Assembly (NCBI GenBank): GCA_963170055.1
Contig: CAUJGJ010000288.1
Span: forward strand, 22,001 to 86,000
Origin: Halisarca cf. caerulea
Taxonomy: Eukaryota > Porifera > Demospongiae > Chondrillida > Halisarcidae
DNA length: 64,000 nt
Direction of reading: 5' to 3'
In this document: positions 9,955 to 19,945 of the stretch, piece after piece
How positions within the stretch are numbered: position 1 is the first letter of the stretch
Layout of the letters: every line of letters starts with the position of its first letter
The notes under the pieces: model-generated
Databases searched by the model: none
Told to the model about the DNA's origin: nothing
The model's input: the letters and a program-made list of their open reading frames with translations, nothing else
Program-made: the position numbers and the translations under genes

Positions 9955-10099
9955 TGAGGATTGTTCAATCCAATGTACAATAACCACAGATTCTTGCTGA
10001 GTGCTATATAGTCTGACATAGCCAGACTCGTCCTATAAAATGGTAGCACATATAGTAAGAATCTGTGTTTGTTCACTGAAAGACTGAACAATCCTCATA
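9955..10099. mobile_element. Fold-back element (about 145 bp) downstream of enolase
   Basis: The arms gtgaggattgttcaatcc with ccacagattcttgct (left) and agtaagaatctgtgtttg with ctgaacaatcctcat (right) are imperfect inverted repeats over about 43 bp, around a loop near 10000-10045. No gene is inside. It resembles a small fold-back MITE; a target-site duplication is not clear. Confidence 0.55.
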
Positions 10100-10261
10100 T
10101 CACAATCCAAGCGAGACGAAACTGATGCATGGCATTTATCATGTACAAAGTGTACTGCATGGATTCATATTACTTATATCACCACAATTTACTGCTTTGG
10201 AGAACATTAATCTTCCTGAGTCTGTCCCATTTGTATATAGAATTCTTTATAATAATCATCA
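10100..10261. other. Unassigned AT-rich spacer
   Basis: I see no gene, RNA or repeat between the fold-back element and the reversed LINE piece. Confidence 0.5.
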
Positions 10262-10985
10262 CTAGTCATAGCCAGAATGGCCCTTGACCTCAGCAGAATA
10301 AATCATTACATCCTGCGAGACAGCAGGCAAAGAGTCAGATATGATAATGCCTAGTACAAGGAGGTGAGACAAACACAACCGAAAAACAATAAACAAGAAC
10401 ATAAGGAATGAATAGCAACACCTAAACACAGGGAGCACAGCCAACATTACTGGACAGGTGACACACAAAGACTGATATTGCAATAAGTAGGCAGGAGGAG
10501 ACAAGTGAGAAAATCTAAGTTGCATGACCTTATATATAAAATATGCAGTTTGATTTATAATAGATAGGTTGGGATTACTCATTAAAAGATAAATTTGTCT
10601 ATAAAACACAAATAATTAAAGTAAGGATTGATACTTGTGGCTAATTGCATGAGTGGGAGCCTTAAATTGTGATAGAATTTGCAATCAATCAAAAAATGTA
10701 TTTCGTCTTCTATAGCCTGTGATTGGCATAATGTACGTAGTCTGTCGTTAACATGTATCGGGGGCTTGTAATGTCAGCCAGATTCAATTAGGAGTTTGTG
10801 ATCAGATAAGCGGAATTTAGTCAAGGCTAGTCTAATCTTAGGATTAGAAATGGAATGTAGGTAAGGCTCAGACATTCTAGTGTCCTTTTTGATCAGTCGG
10901 TATGATCTCAGTTTGCTCCCTCCGGACTGAGTAAGGCCCCTGTCACAGTCAATGTCACATTGTAGCTTCTGAGTTGATTGGTTAT
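10262..10985 (-). mobile_element. LINE 3'-end fragment, reverse orientation
   Basis: Read on the minus strand this matches the last part of the LINE at 14.24-15.12 kb, including ggcataatg with agcctgtgattgg, aaatatgcagtttgat, ctccctgtgtttaggtgttg and the end word ttgcctgctgtctcgcagg. It has no full frame and is 5'-truncated. An (att)n run at 10986-11000 lies at its 5' boundary. It separates the two copies of the enolase 3' flank. The SINE present in the plus-strand copy is absent, so this copy shows the empty site. Confidence 0.72.
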
Positions 10986-11000
10986 ATTATTATTATTATT

Positions 11001-11180
11001 ATATAGCAGCTCCAAGCTTCAATGTTGTAATCTCTGACTTAGTACATTGTGTATTAGATTAGTGTGTAATGCTAGTAATTATTATATCTGAAGTTACTAT
11101 CATCAATCAATTAAGTTTGTCTAACATACAATTTCTGAGTACAGTAGTACATGTAGTTTCACAGTCTATGGTCTAGTGAC
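11001..11180 (+). repeat. Duplicated enolase 3' flank, copy 2
   Basis: This is a near-identical second copy of 9763-9935, with a handful of substitutions and one short insertion near its end. It lies just beyond the TXNL1 stop codon on the opposite strand, so it may now serve as TXNL1 3' sequence. Confidence 0.9.
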
Positions 11181-11244
11181 TCTCTCCTTTTTCACCAGTC
11201 ACCTGGACCAGAGGAAATAGGCCATTAACACACAGAATGCAGAT

Positions 11245-12965
11245 TTAGCTTAAATGCATGGTGGTGTTACCATGGAGACGTACTCTCTTAAAGTCCTTCA
11301 TGTTAGTCACATCCAAAGGAGTTCCATAGAAGGACAAATACTCCAGACACGTTTCATCCTCATCACCTTGGTTGTCCTTGACAAACAGCTGCAAGTGATA
11401 CAACGTCTGCTGCACAAGTACATTTCTTCACCTGGTTGGACTGGGACACTCTGTGTACTCACTGACACACTTTGCATACTCACTGGGACATTTTGCATAC
11501 TCATTGGGAAACTCACTCTGCACGCTCATGGTGATACTCTACACACCTACCGTGACACTCGACACACCTACTGTGACACTCAACACACCTACTGTGACAC
11601 TCTACACACCTACCGCGACACTCTACACACCTACCGTGACACTCGACACACCTACCACAACACTCTACACACCTACCGTGACACTCTACACACCTACCGT
11701 GACACTCTACACACCTACCACGACACTCTACGCACCTACCGTGACACTCTACACACCTACCGTGACACTCCACACACCTACCACGACACTCTACGCACCT
11801 ACCGTGACACTCTACACACCTACCACGACACTCTACGCACCTACCGTAACACTCTACACACCTACCGTGACACTCCACACACCTACCACGACACTCTACG
11901 CACCTACCGTGACACTCTACACACCTACCGTGACACTCTACACACCTATAGTGACACTCTACACACCTACCGTGACACTCGACACACCTACCGTGACACT
12001 CGACACACCTACCGTGACACTCGACACACCTACCGTGACACTCCACACACCTACCGTGACACTCGACACACCTACCATGACACTCTACACACCTACCGTG
12101 ACACTCTACACACCTACCGTGACACTTTGTACATTCTGAAACTTCACATAGGTCAATGGAAGAGGACAATCTCCTGTAAGTTGGTCTGGAGTCAAACTAT
12201 AAATGCTCAAAATGACTACAGCACAAAACGATGAGTCGTTCAGAAGTTGAGTAGTTACCTGAACATTTGCACAGGGTTCATTCTCTCAACATCATCAAAA
12301 GAAGGTGTGCTAACTTGATTCAAGAAGACTACCACACTTTTGGGAGCTCTGTCCATCCCTGCTACACACATGTGGTGAAAAAATATTGCATAAAACACTC
12401 AGAAGGCAACTTCCTCGGACAATGTACCTCTATTAGAAGCTTTCACTAGCAAAGAATGCAACCTAATTGATTGGCTAAAAGAAATAAACATGATTAGCTG
12501 TTCATCACAGTCTGATTGGAGGAAGGCAGAGTCAGGAGAAAGACAATTATAGAAAGAATGTTCATCACTGTCGTTCAGGCATTCACTCCTTTCCTTGTCA
12601 ATTAACCCATTCAGAATGTGCTAGACAATGACAAAATAAAAAGTACCAGAAGATTAATTCTATTCATAAGGTGAGTTACAAGCAGTTATTTACAATGGCA
12701 CTGTCTTCACCAACATGACCAGGCTCCATACATACCTGTCCTGGTATTTCCAAATCCTTTGTTAATGGACCTGAGGTTGAGCCAGGTATGTCTCCTGATG
12801 TGTGTTGCAAGATGATTGCTTCAATGCCATTTACATCAGCTCCTCTGATCCTGTGAATAACTTCTGACTTTTGAAAGAATATAAAGGTAGGGACTGAACG
12901 AACTTCATAATGTGCCGCAATATTCTGTGGAAACGTAGAACTTGGATTTAGCCACATGCTAATAT

Positions 12966-13035
<70 letters not shown>

Positions 13036-13263
13036 ACGCACACATGCTTCCAATCTTTCTGAACTCACAGAACACTTATCTATGTCCACTTTGAGAAAAA
13101 CCACTTGAGTATACTTAGTTTGTAAATGTACAATTTTCGGAGCAACTTCCCTACACGGACCGCACCAAGTAGCAAAGAAATCAACAACAACTAAGCAGTT
13201 TCCAGAAAGAGACAATTCCGCACGTAAAGCACTATCCGAAACGATTTCTTTAATGTCGGCCAT
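11245..13263 (-). CDS. TXNL1: Thioredoxin-like protein 1 (TXNL1), 6 exons
   Basis: Minus-strand exons are 13263-13069, 12924-12736, 12620-12428, 12358-12259, 12196-12118 and 11388-11245. All have GT-AG introns and joining phases, giving 299 aa (about 289 in vertebrates). The N-terminal thioredoxin domain has WCGPC (Cys34, Cys37) and the cis-proline loop SVPTF (Pro77). The C-terminal PITH domain, from about residue 129, shows ECLNDSDEHSFYNCL, SDCDEQL, PLPLTYVKFQNVQSVT and NQGDEDETCLEYLSFYGTP, and ends near TNMKDFKRV. TXNL1 associates with the 26S proteasome lid and works as a cytosolic thioredoxin-type reductase. Here the redox site is the canonical WCGPC. Intron 5 (12117-11389) is mostly a 21-bp minisatellite that starts at the splice donor, and intron 1 holds a long GT run. 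An E-box palindrome lies just upstream of the ATG. Confidence 0.95.
11530..12126 (-). repeat. 21-bp minisatellite carrying the exon-5 splice donor
   Basis: About 28 units read gtaggtgtgtagagtgtcac plus g on the minus strand. The first copy is the TXNL1 exon 5 end (agtgtcacg) followed by the donor gtaggt, so each unit repeats an exon end and a donor. Common variants change the g in cacg or the tag word. The 21-bp period leaves long open frames on both strands, which I do not regard as genes. Confidence 0.97.
12969..13041. repeat. (GT)n microsatellite, TXNL1 intron 1
   Basis: A pure CA/TG run of about 54 bases followed by imperfect acgc units lies between TXNL1 exons 1 and 2, just upstream of the exon 2 acceptor on the minus strand. 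Confidence 0.95.
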
Positions 13264-13269
13264 TTTATC

Positions 13270-13279
13270 ATCACGTGAT
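13270..13279. promoter_or_regulatory. E-box palindrome at the TXNL1 start
   Basis: The perfect palindrome atcacgtgat lies 7-16 bp upstream of the TXNL1 ATG on the minus strand. It has the same TCACGTG core as the two boxes upstream of enolase. Its role is inferred from motif and position. Confidence 0.4.
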
Positions 13280-13289
13280 TGTCTGCGTA

Positions 13290-15115
13290 TACGCTGTGGT
13301 TATTATGTACAAATTACCACTTAGAGATAAACATAACAAAAACCAAAATTCTTGTATTTGGACAAACCCAGAGCATGTCAACTATCAATGGAAAATTAAT
13401 TCTCAGCCACTTGGAGTGGTTGGAAAATACAAGTACTTGGGAACATGGCTCAACTGGAATTGTACCTTCACAGACTGTATCCGCTCTCAGATCTTCACGA
13501 ATAAGGCTAACAAATCTTTGAACCAACTGCAAGTCAGGACAATTTCTCTAGGTATAACCTATTACCAAGCTCTCCAACATCTTTTTAAATCTTTGATCTA
13601 TCCAATTCTGATGTACAACGCTGAAATTTGGGATCTATACAATGTAGATACACTAAAAAAATCCCGGGCCCCGTAAATTCTACAAACTTATTCTAAGTTA
13701 CCCAATTCTTTTTGCCCAGACCTTGCCAGGGAAGTAATTGTACCCTGTGATCACATGATCACTTTATTACACACCCTGTGTCCGAGGTTCTCCACTTTTT
13801 TTCAAATGTCTTGCCAAACCCATGTCACTCATGTTAGCTTGTGTCCGAGGCTGTATTATTATTATATAATTGTCCTTGTACTATTATCTTGCAATTAATG
13901 CAATGGTTTCTCTCTCATATCATTATTCTCTTGAGGGATAATATGGTTTAAACAATTAACTTACCAATCATGTGCTAATCCTGCTATCCTGGCCAAGACT
14001 GGCTCTCTTCCGAGTGTCTCACGAGTGTTCTTGTGCAGTACTAAAGTACTACTATCAAATTTGTTCCTCAGATCCTAGCTCTCTTACCAAAATAGCACTT
14101 GAAATCTCCCAAAATTTATCTACATCGGGCTACAGCTCGTGGGCACATAAAGCCATAACTAAACTACACCATCTTGGATATAATCCACTTTTAACATCTG
14201 CAATTAAGCTTGACAGCGTCCTATCACACACTTCTGTGACCAATGACAACGCAGAAGCTACAATCTGACATTGACTGTGACAGAGGCCTCATTCAGTCTG
14301 GAGGGAGCAAACTGATGAGATTGTATTGGTTGATCAAACTGGACATTACAATAACCGAACCCTATATACCTATTTTCCATTTCCAACCCAAAGATAAGAC
14401 AAGCCTTCACAAAGTTCTGCCTATCTGATCACAAACTTCTCATTGAATCTGGCCGACACTGCAAGCCCCCAATTCCTGTTAACGACAGACTATGGACATT
14501 ATGCCAATCACAGGCTATAGAAGACAAGATCCATATTTTGATTGATTGCATGCAATCTCTATTACAACTTAAGGCTCCCATTCATGCAATTAGCCACCAG
14601 TATCAATCCTTATACTTTAACCATTTGTGCTCTATAGACAAATTCATCTGTTTAATGTGTAATCCCAAGCATATATTATAAATCAAACTGCATATTTTAT
14701 ATATAAGGCCATGCAACTTAGATGTTCTCACTTGTCCCCTCCTGTCTAAGTTTATTATTATTATCACTATAATGGATCAGGGTCTGTTGGTGGTGACCAG
14801 TGGTTTAGCTGCCAAAGGGTCGGTTATAGGTCTGGAGGTTGCTGGCTCTGGTCCAGTTCAACTGCTTTTTTCCCTTCCCCCCTTCTTTCCTACCATGCGC
14901 AGTCCACAATAATGTCTTTCATTATTATTATAATATCATGCAGTCTCAATCAGTATCAGTACTATATTATGCTCCCTGTGTTTAGGTGTTGTTGATGTTC
15001 ATTCCTTTACTCTTGCATGCTCATTGTTTTATTATTGCTGTTCTTGTCTCACCTCTTTTACACTGCATGTGTATTACTTGATCTGACTTCTTGCCTGCTG
15101 TCTTGCAGGACTGAC
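13290..15115 (+). mobile_element. 5'-truncated, decayed LINE (non-LTR retrotransposon)
   Basis: The frames, broken by shifts and stops, resemble the end of a LINE reverse transcriptase and the region after it: LEINITKTKILVFGQTQ (thumb region), then in another frame GKYKYLGTWLNWNCTF, LQVRTISLGITYYQALQ and LIYPILMYNAEIWDLYN. A third block at 13972-14268 contains SSWAHKAITKLHHLGYNPLL. The reverse transcriptase catalytic core is missing, so the copy is dead. The 3' region matches the reversed fragment at 10.26-10.99 kb. A SINE is nested at 14.76-14.92 kb. The element begins within about 30 bp of the TXNL1 start codon, on the opposite strand. The clade cannot be named from this piece. Confidence 0.75.
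14754..14933 (+). mobile_element. tRNA-like SINE nested in the LINE
   Basis: Compared with the reversed LINE copy, this stretch is an insertion. It is flanked by attattatta-type direct repeats (near 14754-14763 and 14921-14930). The body has an A-box-like word (gtggtttagctgccaaaggg) and a degenerate B-box region (ggaggttgctggctctggtc), the layout of tRNA-derived SINEs. A pyrimidine-rich 3' part follows. Confidence 0.55.
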
Positions 15116-15425
15116 TCCTTGCCTGCTGTCATGCAGGACTGACTCCTCGTCTTCTATCATGCAGGACTGACTCCTTGCCTGCTGTCATGTATGCAGGACT
15201 GACTCCTTGCCTGCTGTCATGTATGCAGGACTGACTCCTTGCCTGCTGTCATGCAGGACTGACTCCTTGCCTGCTGTCATGCAGGACTGACTTCTTGCCT
15301 GCTGTCATGCAGAACTGACTCTTTGCCTGCTGTCATGCAGGACTGACTCTTTGCCTGCTGTCTTGCAGGACTGATTCCTTGCCTGCTGTCATGCAGGACT
15401 GACTCCTCGTCTACTGTCGTGCAAG
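15085..15425 (+). repeat. 28-bp minisatellite derived from the LINE 3' end
   Basis: About 12 units contain cttgcctgctgtcatgcagg followed by actgactc, with occasional four-base insertions (gtat). A single copy of the same word sits at the end of the reversed LINE fragment (about 10300-10340, minus strand), so the array appears to have grown out of LINE 3' sequence. Confidence 0.93.
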
Positions 15426-15429
15426 GATA

Positions 15430-15890
15430 CCATACATAGGCTATCATACATTCGCTACCATGCAAAGGCTACCATACATAGGATACCATACATAGGCTAC
15501 CATACATTGGCTACCATACATAGGCTACAGCCTAGGTATGTTAGCCTATATATATATATTATATGGTAGCCTATGTATGGTAGCCATTCTACGGTAGTCT
15601 ATGTATGGTAGCCTATGTATGGTAGCCTATGTATGCATGGTAGCCTATGTTTAGTAGCCTATGTATGTTCCTATGTATGTTGGCACTGTATGATGGACAA
15701 TGTATGGTAGCCAATGCATCATATGGTAGCCTATGTATGGTAGCCTATGTATAGTAGCCTATGAATGGTTGCCCATGTATGGTAGCCCACGTATGTTTGC
15801 CTATGTATATAGTAGTCTATGTATGGTAGCCTATGTATGGTAGCGCTAGCCCTATATGGTTGGCAGCCTATGTATGATAGCCAATGTATG
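15430..15890. repeat. 14-bp minisatellite that inverts at its centre
   Basis: From 15430 to about 15535 the unit is gctaccatacatag. After a short TA-rich centre (about 15540-15563) the rest of the array runs as its reverse complement, ctatgtatggtagc. The two halves therefore form a large imperfect inverted repeat. Confidence 0.88.
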
Positions 15891-16235
15891 GTATATTTCT
15901 TCCTTTCAATTGATGTTATGCAAAGAATGTTTTATATTATGTTCTCCTGTATTCCAGCGAAGTGTTGGATCACGCAGTATAAATGATCTCATTATAATAT
16001 AGCAATACAAACTTTTATGTAAACTTTTCAATTTTTATGTTTTATGCAAAATTAATGATTTCTCCAAATCAAAAATATCTGATATTTTGGAGATCAGTAG
16101 TTATACTACAGTTTGGCTAACAGTCATCACTAGGAGTTTCAATACTTCCTGAAGGCTGTAAAAAACCTCAATTAATCCTATGGGATAAAACTATCACAAT
16201 GTCATGCTATTCTTCCTACATTTGATATGCCAATA
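15891..16235. other. Spacer without recognisable features
   Basis: This is AT-rich unique sequence. I see no coding frame, RNA gene or repeat. Confidence 0.5.
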
Positions 16236-17003
16236 CAAGGCCGGCTTAGACAGGTGGGCCAGGTGGGCCATGGCCCACCCAACACTTTTGGAAGCCTTAA
16301 GAACAAAACTTACTCTTCATTGAAATTTTAGCTATTGGCCAGGTTGTAATAACCACAAATACATAGCAAACACCCAATAGCTTTGAGTAAAGTAAGCTTT
16401 GCTCCTGTATGATTCTATGGTTTTGAAGATTTATCTTCAAAACCACAGAATCCTAAGCAATTTCTACGGACTAATACTATATTCGCTCGCCGCGAGCGCG
16501 ATTGCCGAATTTCCGCCATTTTTAATTGAATACCAATAAGATGGCCGTGTTGTCCACACCAGTACCAATTTCAATGTTCTATTCAAATCTAAAGGAATAA
16601 AACAATAAGGTGTTTTTGCTAGCTGGTAGGGTCTACAAACAGGAACACGGTGGAGCCTCTGATAGTAGACTCTCCAAAATAAGGACAGAGTACAACTGAT
16701 AACCCTCTCTACAAAGGACACAGCTTGAGTCCCAAAACACATCCTTCATATGGTTTTTACACATTTTGCTCCTCCCAAAGAGGACACCTACTTACAAAGA
16801 ACAAATGGAGCTGTCCTAAAGTGCCCTTTAATCAAAGGTTCCACTATATCACCTTTCGTGAGATCAGTGCTGCAAATGCATGGTATGTCCATAAGCAAAG
16901 GATAATTTATTATAAACTTGAAATATTTTGTTTACGTGGTACAGTATACCATGTAAAAAAATATATTGGCCCACTCAAGTCAAGTGCCGCTGAGCCGGCC
17001 CTG
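16236..17003. mobile_element. Non-autonomous hAT-like element (about 770 bp)
   Basis: The ends are inverted: aaggccggcttagac on the left and, reversed, cagggccggctcagc on the right. The word caatac lies at both borders as a candidate target duplication. A subterminal palindrome, gggccatggccc, follows the left end. Ends of the cagggccgg type are common among hAT transposons. Internal frames of 92 and 106 aa show no transposase motif. Confidence 0.55.
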
Positions 17004-17186
17004 CAATACTTAACAAAGTGTGAAATGATTTCAAAAATGACTTAAATGGTCCATTTTGTAGCTTCTGTGGGGCAACTGGATTCTGTACGGGCTCCAAGTG
17101 GGGCCTTCACTCATTTGTACTTCACTATTATGTAATATAAAATAAGTGGGTCATGGTTCGAAGCACCATTATGCATGGTGGATGAT

Positions 17187-17530
17187 GTGCGACCTGTCTA
17201 ATTGTGTTCTGGGAGAGGAACTGGTGTTGCAGCTGTTTCAGCAATTTCTGTTGGTAAGTATTCAGTTGCTGATCCGTTTATGTGTACGTTATATCTAAGA
17301 ATGAGAATGCCTGGTCTTCGTAATTTTGTCAATTACATATTATATGTATGTAGTACATATAATTTATAATAATTGTCTACCGAAGACGTAAAATTGCTGT
17401 AATTGCTGTGCACTTTCTTGGGCCGTGTCCCTCATTTTTCTTTATCTAGTATCTTTAGCCAGGAATCATTCATTTCTTCATTGAATTCATCCATTAAGTC
17501 TGTGTGTGCCTAAGCTGGTGGTGTAGTCAT
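17187..17530 (+). repeat. Direct duplication, copy 1 (partner at 20827-21175)
   Basis: About 345 bp beginning gatgtgcgacctgtctaatt and ending near ctggtggtgta recur 3.64 kb downstream in the same orientation, with several substitutions and small indels. Both contain a possible splice donor (ttggtaagtattcag). Function unknown. Confidence 0.85.
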
Positions 17531-17554
17531 AGAAAGACATAGAAAGAGTCTCAG

Positions 17555-18015
17555 AACACACCACTCAATGTAGAGAGAACACACACTCCAATGTGGAGAG
17601 AACACACACTCCAATGTGGAGAGAACACACACTCAATGTGGAGAGAACACACACTCAATGTAGAGAGAACACACACTCAATGTAGAGAGAACACACACTC
17701 AATGTGGAGAGAACACACACTCAATGTAGAGAGAACACACACTCAATGTAGAGAGAACACACACTCAATGTAGAGAGAACACACACTCCAATGTGGAGAG
17801 AACACACACTCCAATGTGGAGAGAACACACACTCAATGTAGAGAGAACACACACTCAATGTGGAGAGAACACACACTCAATGTAGAGAGAACACACACTC
17901 AATGTAGAGAGAACACACACTCAATGTAGAGAGAACACACACTCAATGTAGAGAGAGAACACACTCAATGTAGAGAGAACACATCACTCAATGTAGAGAG
18001 AACACACACTCAATC
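17555..18015 (-). repeat. 22-bp minisatellite, inverted relative to CDC42SE intron 3
   Basis: About 20 units of acactcaatgtagagagaac (plus two bases) form the reverse complement of the array at 5.94-7.55 kb. Copies are more uniform than in the parental array. Confidence 0.95.
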
Positions 18016-18439
18016 ATGAATGTAGAAGGAGAACACACCAATCCAGGGAAGTCCACAGAAAATAAATATAGAGCAGCACACATCAATGAATTGAGTGCAT
18101 GCCAATTTGTAGCTAACATTATTTCCTTATACTCATCTACATTCTACTGCTACACTAAAATCATCTAGTGTTGCAGTAGCAGAAGATTTTGTTCACCAAA
18201 AGTCAGTGGATGAAGTGCATTGCAGTCACATTTGCTGAGCTTGCTAGACTTCAGAGTAGGTGTAAACAATTACTACTTTGCACCCAATCAAATTTTCTGT
18301 CACCTATCACAGGCACCTTCATACAGCTCACTGTAGTGTGTGTAGAAATGAGCAGGACTGTTTTATGATGGCTGAATATGGAATGGCTGAGATTTTAAGC
18401 GCGGCACTTCGCCGCTCTACTGCTATTTAGTGACCTCCC
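18016..18439. other. Unique spacer between two inverted minisatellite blocks
   Basis: This is non-repetitive sequence with one small stem (ctactgctacacta facing tagtgttgcagtag near 18147-18181). No coding frame is convincing. It may be an insertion that split one array. Confidence 0.5.
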
Positions 18440-19130
18440 TGCACTAAATGTACAGAGAACACATCACTCATTGTACAGAGAACACATCACTCAATGTGGA
18501 GAGAACACATACTCAATGTAGAGAGAACACACACTCAATGTAGAGAGAACATACACTCCATGTAGAGAGAACACGCCACTCAATGTGGAGAGAACACACC
18601 ACTTAATGTAGAGAGAACACACCACTCAATGTAGAGAGAACACACCACTCAATGTAGAGAGAGAACACACACTCAATCTACAGAGAACACATCAATGTAG
18701 AGAGAACACATCACCCAATGTAGAGAGAACACACACTCAATCTACAAAGAACACATCACTCAATGTAGAGAGAAGAACACACACTCATTGTAGAGAGAAA
18801 ACACCACTCAATGTAGAGAGTAGAACACACTCATTGTAGAGAGAAAACATCACTCAATGTAGAGAGAGAACACACACTCAATGTGGAGAGAACACACACT
18901 CAATGTAGAGAGAACACCACTCAATGTAGAGAGAACACGGCCACTCAATGTAGAGAGAACACACACTCAATGTACAGAGAACACATCACGCAATGTAGAG
19001 AGAACACAACACACAATGTACAGAGAACTCACACTCAATGTAGAGAGAACACCACTCAATGTAGAGAGAACACGGCCACTCAATGTAGAGAGAACACACA
19101 CTCAATGTACAGAGAACACACACTCAATGG
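18440..19130 (-). repeat. 22/23-bp minisatellite, second inverted block
   Basis: This is the same family as 5.94-7.55 kb, reversed. It has mixed unit types, including a duplicated block of about 115 bp (caatgtagagagaacaccac and neighbours near 18900-19000 and 19030-19110). It ends in ggggttagacacactagtct, the reverse of the sequence that begins the array in CDC42SE intron 3. Confidence 0.94.
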
Positions 19131-19194
19131 GGTTAGACACACTAGTCTAAAGCTGCATGTGTATGCCCAGCAGTAAACTACTGCATTGTCTCAC

Positions 19195-19355
19195 ATCTGC
19201 TGATCCAAAGTCACTTGATCCAATGTGCCCTGTGCGCTATAGAGGCAAGAATAAGTAAAAGTTTGTAAAAAGTCAAACAGTAGAGAGTCTCAAGAGCTAA
19301 CTTGACAATTTGAAGGTAATCCAATCATATGCTTGTCAACTATCGTTCTTCTAGG
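19195..19355 (-). pseudogene. Inverted partial copy of CDC42SE exons 2 and 3
   Basis: Minus-strand blocks 19355-19302 and 19236-19195 match CDC42SE exons 2 and 3 in length, phase and splice sites. Homology continues into the flanking introns to about 19435 and into the minisatellite. Four codons differ: Arg21 to Thr, Ser26 to His, Phe34 to Cys and His36 to Arg. Phe34 and His36 are core CRIB positions needed for Cdc42 binding in this family. Exons 1, 4 and 5 are not found nearby, so this is a broken segmental copy rather than a second gene. Confidence 0.9.
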
Positions 19356-19436
19356 CTGTGGAGAACACAAAACAAAATACATTATTGCTTGAATACTAGA
19401 TCCTAGAGGCATCGCATTGCCCACTTTATGCCATAA

Positions 19437-19697
19437 GAGTTTCGTTAACTGTGTTTTAGTTTCCTAGCCATTCTTGCCTGACTGTAACACACCCTGCAAG
19501 GAGTCTGAGCATCAAGATAGTATAATCTTTCGCCAGTACTGCATCGACGGGGCGTAGCGAGGGCCGTAGACATGTCTTCCTGTACGCTAAGGGTAGCCCC
19601 TCCATTTCATCATTTAATTAGATTGGCACACAAAGCGCGCCAAAACAAGACAACAGCCAATCAGAATGCTCAACACAAAACGGAAGTAGAACTTTAG
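19437..19697. other. Spacer upstream of a TATA-like element
   Basis: This is unique sequence with two moderately GC-rich patches (near 19550-19610). No gene recognised. Confidence 0.45.
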
Positions 19698-19705
19698 TAT
19701 AAAAG
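19698..19705 (+). promoter_or_regulatory. TATA-box-like element
   Basis: The word tataaaag is followed about 25 bp later by ccattttcctttgtgagtag, a plausible start region and donor, and then by ggttgcag, a plausible acceptor. Together they look like a promoter with a small 5' intron. No convincing coding sequence follows, so the transcribed product is unknown. Confidence 0.35.
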
Positions 19706-19945
19706 CTGCTGTCCTCGCCATTTTCCTTTGTGAGTAGTTGTCGTGTTGGTTGCAGGCTCCAATAGCGCTGAATTCAGAAAAGGGGTAACTCCGAACCCGG
19801 GTGACCAAACCGACCAGGCTACTACCTTGCGCCCATGCTGGCGGGATCTAGGAAGCCCGTAGTAGTCTCCCTTAAGGGGTCCTGGAGTAAGTCTTTGGTG
19901 CGGGGCGTTAAGAGTCAGCCGCATGGCGCTACTCACCAACCTTTT

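Noticed and set aside
11254..12234. 326-aa plus-strand frame and 218-aa minus-strand frame rich in a seven-residue repeat
   Set aside because: Both are products of the 21-bp minisatellite in TXNL1 intron 5. The plus frame is antisense to exons 5 and 6, and neither has a domain.
16464..17045. 92-aa and 106-aa frames as a transposase
   Set aside because: No DDE, zinc-finger or dimerisation motif is visible; the parent element looks non-autonomous.
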